Part shown: one piece after another, positions 6,741 to 13,363 of the stretch
Layout: every line of letters starts with the position of its first letter
How positions within the stretch are numbered: position 1 is the stretch's first letter
Assembly (NCBI GenBank): GCA_937952285.1
Contig: CALFZE010000052.1
Coordinates: forward strand, 1-13,363
DNA from: UBA2428 sp002343545
Lineage (GTDB): Bacteria; Bdellovibrionota; UBA2428
Direction of reading: 5' to 3'
Length of the DNA stretch: 13,363 nt
Notes under the pieces: model-generated
The model's database searches: none
The model's input: only the letters and a program-made list of their open reading frames with translations
Told to the model about the DNA's origin: nothing
Translations under genes and position numbers: made by a program

Positions 6741-7853
6741 ATGGCGTTCAAAGGAATGATGAGTATGTTGTTGAACTCGAAATCCCCGCAAAACTGGAAG
6801 CGACCTGCTTTGAGCGCGTTCGTTGCGCTGAGCAGTCTCACGGGCCCTTCGGCCGTCGCCCACGGGGGTCGAGCTCCTAACCAAAGCTCCGAGGAAACCT
6901 CGAAGATCGACTTCTCGAGGGTGACGAGCTTCTTGGGTTCGCAGAACCTGCGCCCGGCGCCGGTCGCGACGCCTTCGCTGCGTCCCCAGGTCGAACTTCG
7001 TTTGCCGTGGGAAAAGAAGGAAGAAGACGCGGAGAAGGAAGTCCCCAAGGCGATTCCGGTCGCGGCCGCCAAGCTTCCCCAGCCCAAAGCTTCGAGTTCG
7101 CCCCAAGCGAAGCCCGCGCCGAAAACGACGCCCCGGGTGACGCCTTCGCCGAAACCGCAGGTCGCGGTGTCGACGCCGACGGCGGCCGAGAAACTCGTGC
7201 AAGCTCTGCAGCCCAAGGCGGCGCCGGCACCCTCGCCAGTGCCGACGCCCGAAGCCCCGCAGAGCGTCGTCATCAACGGGTCGACCTACAGCGTCCGCGG
7301 TTGGCACGCCGACTACAGCCGTCACTTGCGTAAAACCGTGACGCGCGCGCTGCTCGATTTGGCGCCCGGTCGCGTGGGTGACTTCTGCGAGAACTACGGC
7401 GCGCTCGACGAGGGCGACCGTCGGCAGTTCTGGGCCGACTTCTTTGAGTCGATCGCCAAGGCCGAGAGCAATCACCGCCTGACGACCCGCTACCGCGAGA
7501 AGACCTTCGATTACGAAGACCCCGTCACGAAGGACGCCGTCTACAGCGAAGGCCTGTTGCAGCTTTCGTACGGCGACGAGGTCTGGGCGGATTGCGGTTT
7601 CAACTGGGACAAGGACGAAGACCTGGACCCGAAGGATCCGCGCAAGACGATCTTCAACCCCTTCAAGAACCTGGGTTGCGGGGTCAAGATCCTCGACAAG
7701 TTCGTGAAGAGCCGCGGGGGCGACCTCAAGTCGGTCGCGAGCGGTTACTGGTTCATCTTCAACCCGAAGGACCCGAACGGCTGGAAGCGCTTCATGGCCC
7801 ACCTCGTGAAGACGAAGTCGGCCTCGCTCTGTAAGGTCGCCAAGTCCAAGTAA
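6741..7853 (+). CDS. Exported SLT-type lytic transglycosylase
   Basis: This 370-residue protein probably cleaves the MurNAc-GlcNAc bond of peptidoglycan in the periplasm. A long N-region and hydrophobic stretch (about 20-40) end in SAVA-H, a plausible signal-peptidase site. Residues 95-175 form a Pro/Ala/Lys-rich linker. The C-terminal domain (about 185-360) has SLT-type motifs in order: IAKAESNH with putative catalytic Glu E242, EGLLQLSYGDE (270-280, the GLMQ-like motif), and FNPFKNLGCGVKILDKF (305-321, the NP..N..G motif). The spacing between the Glu and GLLQ is longer than in the compact family core, because of RYREKTFDYEDPVTKD. The linker suggests the catalytic domain is held away from the membrane or an anchor. 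It is a single gene after a terminator and converges on the dehydratase gene. Confidence 0.78.
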   Translation: MAFKGMMSMLLNSKSPQNWKRPALSAFVALSSLTGPSAVAHGGRAPNQSSEETSKIDFSRVTSFLGSQNLRPAPVATPSLRPQVELRLPWEKKEEDAEKEVPKAIPVAAAKLPQPKASSSPQAKPAPKTTPRVTPSPKPQVAVSTPTAAEKLVQALQPKAAPAPSPVPTPEAPQSVVINGSTYSVRGWHADYSRHLRKTVTRALLDLAPGRVGDFCENYGALDEGDRRQFWADFFESIAKAESNHRLTTRYREKTFDYEDPVTKDAVYSEGLLQLSYGDEVWADCGFNWDKDEDLDPKDPRKTIFNPFKNLGCGVKILDKFVKSRGGDLKSVASGYWFIFNPKDPNGWKRFMAHLVKTKSASLCKVAKSK

Positions 7854-7860
7854 TCGCGAA

Positions 7861-7886
7861 GCGTCCTAGCGGAAGCGCTGGGACGC
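7861..7886. terminator. Hairpin between convergent genes
   Basis: GCGTCCTAGC (7861-7870) pairs with GCGCTGGGACGC (7877-7886 core), giving 10 bp with one G-U pair and a 6-base loop. It starts 8 bases after the transglycosylase stop and overlaps the last codons of the minus-strand dehydratase. It lacks a U tract on either strand, so it may be an atypical bidirectional terminator or an mRNA 3'-end stabiliser. Confidence 0.4.
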
Positions 7887-8162
7887 GACGTCCACGAAGC
7901 GGGCGAGTTCGAAATCCTTTTCGGTCAAGCCGCCCGCGTCGTGGGTCCAAAGCTCGATCGTCACTCGGTTGTAGACGTTGGTCCAATCCGGGTGATGATC
8001 GAGCTTCTCCGCTTTCAGCGCGACGGCCGTCATGAAGGCGAAGGCCGAGTTGAAATCGCGGAACGAGAGCTCCCGCTTCAGCCGTCCCGCGCCGAGGGCC
8101 CATTCGGGCAGGGCGCCGAGACGTTCTTGCACGAGGGCTTCACTGAGACGGTCGAGCGACAT
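7866..8162 (-). CDS. phhB: Pterin-4a-carbinolamine dehydratase
   Basis: This 98-residue enzyme is the normal length for the family. It dehydrates 4a-hydroxytetrahydropterin, formed by aromatic amino-acid hydroxylases, to regenerate the pterin cofactor. The signature EKLDHHPDW (52-60) followed by NVYNRVTIELWTHDAGGLT (62-80) is diagnostic. H56, H57 and H74 are the active-site histidines of the family. No phenylalanine hydroxylase (phhA) gene is adjacent, so the partner may lie elsewhere or the protein may serve another pterin such as the molybdopterin-related pool. The ATG at 8162 has only a weak ribosome site. It is divergent from pyrG, with a 96-base gap that must hold both promoters. Confidence 0.95.
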   Translation of the reverse strand: MSLDRLSEALVQERLGALPEWALGAGRLKRELSFRDFNSAFAFMTAVALKAEKLDHHPDWTNVYNRVTIELWTHDAGGLTEKDFELARFVDVASQRFR

Positions 8163-8220
8163 GATTTCACGGGCCTAGCCCAGCATGACGCCGATGCCCA
8201 AGGAAAATTCGCTCCCCACG

Positions 8221-8249
8221 TTGTCCGCGGCCTCCGACCCGGCTAATTC
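8221..8249 (+). promoter_or_regulatory. Candidate pyrG promoter
   Basis: TTGTCC (8221-8226, 4 of 6 matches to the -35 consensus), 17 bases, then TAATTC (8244-8249, a poor -10). GATATC (8250-8255) is another -10-like hexamer. Either would start transcription close to the GTG at 8259, leaving almost no leader, in keeping with the absence of a Shine-Dalgarno. The match is weak and is offered only because no better one is visible. Confidence 0.2.
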
Positions 8250-8258
8250 GATATCCCC

Positions 8259-9944
<1,686 letters not shown>

Positions 9945-9953
9945 CGCGGACTT

Positions 9954-9996
9954 CGACGTTCCGTTCCCGCGCCTCGCGTGACGGCGTCGACGTTTT
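9954..9996 (+). terminator. Possible pyrG terminator
   Basis: CGACG plus CCGTT (9954-9965, with a two-base bulge) can pair with GACGG plus CGTCG (9980-9989). ACG and then TTTT at 9993-9996 follow. It is placed 9 bases after the pyrG stop, but the stem is interrupted and the T run is short and offset, so the call is tentative. Confidence 0.3.
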
Positions 9997-10038
9997 GACG
10001 GACTCGCGCGCGCGTCGGGCGGGTGTAAACTCGAGGGG

Positions 10039-11208
10039 ATGAAATTTTTCGCGCCCGCGTGGGTTTTTCTCGCTTTGTTTTCCGCGTGCTCGTCGCGCGT
10101 GCCTTCGAGCGAAGGCGGGATCCACCGTGGTTTCGAGAAGGTCAAGATCGGACGCTTCCAATCGCGCGCGCTCTTTCGCCCGGCCGACGTCAAGCTCTTC
10201 GGCGATCGCGCGCCGGTCGTGATCATGCTACCGGGCTCGGGGCCGAATGGTCCCGAAGAAGCGATGCCCGGGACGACGACCGTCGACGGCCAGGATAGCT
10301 TTCTCTTCTTGCGTTACGCCGAGGCGCTCACGAAAGCGGGCTTCAACGCTCTCCTCGTGGGTAAACCCGGCGTCGAGTACCACTCGGGTTGGGGCGAAGG
10401 CTCCCGCTTTTACAACGCCGAGATGTACGAGAAGCTCAAGTGGCAGGATCTCATCGACAACGCGCGCGATGCGATGGAGTGGGCGCAGACCGACAAGCGC
10501 GTTCACCCGGACCGCGTTTGGGTGCTGGGCCACTCGGAAGGCACGCAGGTCGCCGTGGACTTCGCCACGACGCTCGTTCCCCTGGAGGGGCTCATCCTGC
10601 TCGGATTCTCGGGCGAGGACCTGAAGACGACTTTGGAGTGGCAGCTCGTCGAGCGCCAGATCGAATGGTTCGTTTCCCGCGACGTCGACAAGGATCACGA
10701 TGGGTTCATCACGCGCGAAGAAGCCGCCGCGTGGCCCGAAGCCAGCTTTCCCTTTCGCGAGGGCGAGAAACGCGTGAGCGTCGCGCGGACCCGCGAAGCC
10801 GTGCGCGCGATGCCGGAGATCAAAGCGATGATCGAGAAGTTCGCCCAGAAGCCCCTCTACGGCTACGGCGTCTTCGACCGCGGATCGCAGTACGTGAAGG
10901 CCGCGCTCGTGCCGCCCGCGATCTACGCCTTCACGGGCGAGCTCGACGTGCAGACGCCCGCGCGCGAAGCCAAGAAACTCGCCTCGACCTGCAAGGAAGA
11001 GGGCAAGTCGATCTGCCACGTGAAGATCTGGCCCGGCGTGGGCCATGCCTTCTCGCCGCCCAAGTCGCCGCGCGCCCAACCCTTCCTGGATCTCACGCTC
11101 GGACCGCCGGCGCCCGAGTTCCTCGATGCGCTCACGACGACGATGCGCGAAGCGCTCGGGACCCCGTCCGTGAACGTACCGGGTCCGGCGCCCGAAAACT
11201 GGGACTGA
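10039..11208 (+). CDS. Alpha/beta-hydrolase lipoprotein with an EF-hand loop
   Basis: This 389-residue protein has a lipoprotein signal (MKFFAPAWVFLALFSAC), with lipid attachment expected at C17, so it is membrane-anchored outside the cytoplasm. The alpha/beta-hydrolase fold shows an oxyanion-side motif VIMLPGSGPNG (61-71), the nucleophile elbow GHSEG (S166), a likely acid in TGELDVQTP (D303) and a base in GVGHAFSP (H336), together a complete Ser-Asp-His triad. In the cap region is DKDHDGFITREE (217-228), a perfect 12-residue EF-hand calcium loop. By family it is an esterase or peptidase-like hydrolase; the substrate is unknown. The ATG at 10039 follows CGAGGGG with little spacing, so initiation may be weak. 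The downstream frameshifted gene starts 9 bases after its stop, in the same frame. Confidence 0.85.
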   Translation: MKFFAPAWVFLALFSACSSRVPSSEGGIHRGFEKVKIGRFQSRALFRPADVKLFGDRAPVVIMLPGSGPNGPEEAMPGTTTVDGQDSFLFLRYAEALTKAGFNALLVGKPGVEYHSGWGEGSRFYNAEMYEKLKWQDLIDNARDAMEWAQTDKRVHPDRVWVLGHSEGTQVAVDFATTLVPLEGLILLGFSGEDLKTTLEWQLVERQIEWFVSRDVDKDHDGFITREEAAAWPEASFPFREGEKRVSVARTREAVRAMPEIKAMIEKFAQKPLYGYGVFDRGSQYVKAALVPPAIYAFTGELDVQTPAREAKKLASTCKEEGKSICHVKIWPGVGHAFSPPKSPRAQPFLDLTLGPPAPEFLDALTTTMREALGTPSVNVPGPAPENWD

Positions 11209-11217
11209 CGGGTTCCC

Positions 11218-11761
11218 GTGCTTAACTTTCGGCACCGAATCCTTGGCCTCGCGCTCGGGCTGCCCTCGACCGCCTTCGCTTCGCTTTGCGCGCCGCTCCT
11301 GGCGGATGCGGCGGTGGCGCGTCCGGCCGCGGCGATCGACACCCTCCGCGCGCATTTTTCCGCGGACCAAAGCGCGGGCCACGCTGCGCGAGATCGACGC
11401 GGGGTGGGTGCTGGGGCCACGGGTGCCCACGCTTTTGCTCGAGCTCGCGGAGAGCGCGACGTTCAAGGCGAGGCGAGTGCGTTTCAAGGGCAACGTCGAG
11501 GGCGAAGTCGTCGGGGAGTTCGAGCGACAGTTCGCGAAGTCCCAGGAGATCCGCCTTCGGGGCGACGCGGCCGTCGCGGCCGTGCGCGGAAAGCATCCGG
11601 AGTTCTGGGAAGCCGCCGAAGCGCCTCGCTTTTGGGCCGACCTCGAGCGCCTCGGTTGGCAGTCCTTCCTGCGCCCGAAGGTGGGCGGGCCGCGCTCGTT
11701 CAAGTTCTCGTTCGAGGCTGGCGCTTTAGGGGGACAAAAGCTCGAAGCGTTGACGCCTTAG
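11218..11761 (+). pseudogene. Exported protein gene with an apparent frameshift
   Basis: Coding appearance switches frame. From GTG at 11218 the protein opens with a signal-peptide-like sequence (MLNFRHRILGLALGLPSTAF) and continues with good GC-third-position codons to about 11360-11378. From there a frame shifted by +1 carries the protein-like sequence (ATLREIDAGWVLGPRVPTL, later GKHPEFWEAAEAPRFWADLE) to TAG at 11759-11761. Removing one base would join them into about 180 residues. The T5 run (11355-11359) and the GGG (11376-11378) are likely sites. The first frame stays open to about 11793, but its later part is Arg-rich shadow. Cause undecided: sequencing indel, true mutation or programmed shift. 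Family not recognised. It starts 9 bases after the hydrolase stop, so it is probably co-transcribed. Confidence 0.6.
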
Positions 11762-11832
11762 CGAGCTTCTTGGCGGCTTTGACGTTTTTTTGACCTGTGC
11801 GTCATCCGGGGCATGGCCGACAATCGGAGAGG

Positions 11833-12768
11833 ATGAGAAAGAACTTCCTCAGAAGCATCGCGGCCGCCGTTCAACTTTCTTTCGCGACGGTCGCGCTGGC
11901 GGGCTCTCCCAAGGCGAACCTTCCCTACGTCGAGCGGATGGTCGAAGTCGTTAATTTCAGCGCGGAAAGCTATCGTCGCCACAAGGATCCGCAGCAGTTC
12001 TTCTGGGCCGTCGACCTTGAGCACGTGCCGGCGGATATCCGCGTTCCCTTCGCGCTCGTTCTTTCGCATACGCAAGGTTCCCTCCCGAAAGTCGAGACGA
12101 AGGCGGGCAGCGGCGTGCTTCGCGTCGTCGGCGAGAAGAGCCAAGTCACGATCAAGATCCTCGACGCCGCGGCCGGCCTCTACGAAGTGCAGGGCCGTCC
12201 CTTTACGTGGGACGCGCAAAAATCCTTCGAAGCCAACGTCATGGAGCTCGAAAAACACCTGGGCGCCACGACTTCTTCGCTCGAGGGAATCTGGTCCGAA
12301 GGCCTCGCGCTTATCGGCGAGTGGCTCGTGCCCTCGGTGAACGCGGGCGATGCCGTCCGAAACGTGCAGCCGGGACCGGGCTACGGCATGCGCACGAACC
12401 CGAACAACATTCCTCCGTACGGCGATGCGCCGGGCGAGGGTGGCGGTCTCTTCAGCAAGTGGTTCAAGAAGAAAGATAAGGCGCCGGCCGATGCGGCCCA
12501 CCCGCCGGCCGATGCGCAGACCGAGGCGAAGAAGCGCTGCGACCGTTTCTACTGCAAAAAAGGATTCTGGTTCGGCGTCGGCATCGTCGCCGTCATCGCG
12601 GGCATCGCGATCGCGCTGTCGTCGAAGGGCGGCGGCGGTGGCGGCGGTGGCCCGAGCTTGCCGACTTTGCCCAAGCCCGAACCGTGGGTCGACGCCCCCG
12701 GCGGCGTCACGAGCCCGGCCTCCGCGCCGGCGCCCATGATGCCGGAAGCCGGATCGCACGGCGGCTAG
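11833..12768 (+). CDS. Exported, C-terminally membrane-anchored protein, unknown
   Basis: This 311-residue protein is not recognised. ATG at 11833 is chosen over an upstream GTG because GGAG lies just before it and a clean signal peptide follows (MRKNFLRSIAAAVQLSFATV, cleaved after ALA). Residues 25-170 are a probable soluble domain with mixed alpha/beta sequence. Then come a Pro/Gly-rich region (180-205), a Lys-rich stretch (219-224), and a Cys pair, C236 and C241 in RCDRFYCKK. A transmembrane helix (244-262, FWFGVGIVAVIAGIAIAL) and a run of eight glycines (266-273) follow. The Pro/Gly/Ala-rich tail has no charge pattern typical of a domain. The combined signal peptide and late helix suggest a periplasmic domain anchored at its C-terminus. 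It lies between two envelope genes. Confidence 0.8.
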   Translation: MRKNFLRSIAAAVQLSFATVALAGSPKANLPYVERMVEVVNFSAESYRRHKDPQQFFWAVDLEHVPADIRVPFALVLSHTQGSLPKVETKAGSGVLRVVGEKSQVTIKILDAAAGLYEVQGRPFTWDAQKSFEANVMELEKHLGATTSSLEGIWSEGLALIGEWLVPSVNAGDAVRNVQPGPGYGMRTNPNNIPPYGDAPGEGGGLFSKWFKKKDKAPADAAHPPADAQTEAKKRCDRFYCKKGFWFGVGIVAVIAGIAIALSSKGGGGGGGGPSLPTLPKPEPWVDAPGGVTSPASAPAPMMPEAGSHGG

Positions 12769-12822
12769 GCGTTCGCGGATCGTCGAATGTGGATTCAAGA
12801 ATCGAAGAGCGAGGGTTCCGGA

Positions 12823-13363
12823 ATGGCGAAGGTCGCTAGGCAGCTGTTTTTGGGGGCAGGACTCAGCGTCTCGCTCGCGGGATGTTTCAAGAAGGTCGAG
12901 ACGATCGGCGGCGAGTCGCCGGTCGCGCCGCCCGTCCTGAGCTCGGTGACGAGCGGACCGACCTGCGCCTTCACGACGGCGTCGCGTCCGTGGGTGACCA
13001 CGTCGAACGTCGACCTCGACTTCGCCTGCAAGCCGGTCTCGGCGGAAGCCACGGCGGCCGTCGCGAGCGTCGAATGCCGCATCGACGGCGGCGCCTGGGC
13101 GGCCTGCGACTCCTCGACCCGCCATCGTTTCACCCTCGCGTCGGAAGGCGCCAAGCGCGCCGAAGTCCGTGCGACCGCGGCCTCCGGGCTCGTGGGCCCG
13201 GCCGCGCGGCATAACCTGAACGGCGATTGGACGCCGCCTTCGATCGACCAGCTCAACTTCGAAGGGCAGGGCGGCAACGTGCCGACTTTCCGCGCCGTCG
13301 CGAGCGACGGAACGAGCGGCGTCGAGTCCCTCTCCTGCCAGACCACGGCGAACGGAGTGGCCT
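12823..13363 (+). CDS. Ig-like lipoprotein (5' part, runs off window)
   Basis: The frame from ATG at 12823 encodes 180 residues without a stop before the window ends. An in-frame ATG at 12787 exists, but GAGGG at 12811-12815 lies seven bases before the later one, and the peptide then opens with a lipoprotein signal ending SLAGC (lipidated C21). After a Pro/Gly linker comes a beta-sandwich-like module with VECRIDGGAWAACDSS (83-98), then a regular strand pattern to VRATAASGLVGPAA (115-128). A second module begins around TPPSIDQLNFEG (137-148). This layout is typical of bacterial Ig-like repeat domains in surface adhesins. Likely disulfides are C48-C69 and C85-C95. More repeats are expected beyond the edge. 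Confidence 0.82.
   Translation, partial: MAKVARQLFLGAGLSVSLAGCFKKVETIGGESPVAPPVLSSVTSGPTCAFTTASRPWVTTSNVDLDFACKPVSAEATAAVASVECRIDGGAWAACDSSTRHRFTLASEGAKRAEVRATAASGLVGPAARHNLNGDWTPPSIDQLNFEGQGGNVPTFRAVASDGTSGVESLSCQTTANGVA

Noticed and set aside
9995..10031. TTGACG and TAAACT as a promoter for the hydrolase
   Set aside because: The spacer is about 25 bases, far from the usual 16-18, so the pair is unlikely to form one promoter.
11739..11791. Hairpin AAGCTCG...CGAGCTT followed by a T7 run, as a possible terminator
   Set aside because: The T7 run lies about 15 bases past the stem, and the stem is short and bulged. This does not fit an intrinsic terminator.
11758..13212. A 484-codon open frame on the minus strand antisense to the 311-aa protein and the lipoprotein
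   Set aside because: It is Arg/Gly/Ala/Asp-rich shadow sequence, typical of GC-rich antisense frames. The + strand genes have signal peptides, ribosome sites and sensible stops.

Overview
This is a GC-rich stretch of a Gram-negative chromosome. The evidence is lipobox and Sec signal peptides, a periplasmic-type lytic transglycosylase, and an OmpR/PhoR-type two-component pair. Universal genes (rpsD, pyrG, a pyrC-like dihydroorotase) sit among envelope and secreted proteins that I cannot name. I see no phage, transposase, tRNA, rRNA or CRISPR. The phylum cannot be fixed from the sequence; a Bdellovibrionota or other delta-proteobacteria-like lineage is my guess only.

Layout. Bases 1-46 are probably the 3' tip of a + strand gene. 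It faces a minus-strand secreted protein (158-706) across a perfect bidirectional terminator (69-126). Bases 707-934 hold a hairpin and a doubtful small ORF. A minus-strand response regulator/histidine kinase operon (2829 to 935) has an ATGA overlap, and next to it is a secreted thermonuclease-like protein (2923-3510, minus). Divergent from the nuclease, the + strand carries an unknown exported protein (3549-4322), then a dihydroorotase (4331-5656) 8 bases later, then a free-standing rpsD (5737-6375).

Behind rpsD is a 115-base imperfect inverted-repeat element, then a textbook terminator and a long leader for an SLT-type lytic transglycosylase (6741-7853). That gene converges on a pterin-4a-carbinolamine dehydratase gene (7866-8162, minus). 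Next on the + strand are CTP synthase (8259-9944), an alpha/beta-hydrolase lipoprotein with an EF-hand loop (10039-11208), an exported-protein gene that appears frameshifted (11218-11761), an exported protein with a late membrane segment (11833-12768), and the start of an Ig-like lipoprotein that runs off the window.

How the genes relate. Dihydroorotase and CTP synthase are both pyrimidine-nucleotide enzymes, but separate promoters and terminators are likely, so they are not one operon. The 10-13.3 kb block looks like a run of envelope genes. The most notable points are the dihydroorotase with a His-to-Gln change in its first metal motif, the inverted-repeat element behind rpsD, the hydrolase with an inserted EF-hand, and the frame break at about 11.37 kb. 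I found no convincing undescribed multi-gene system.
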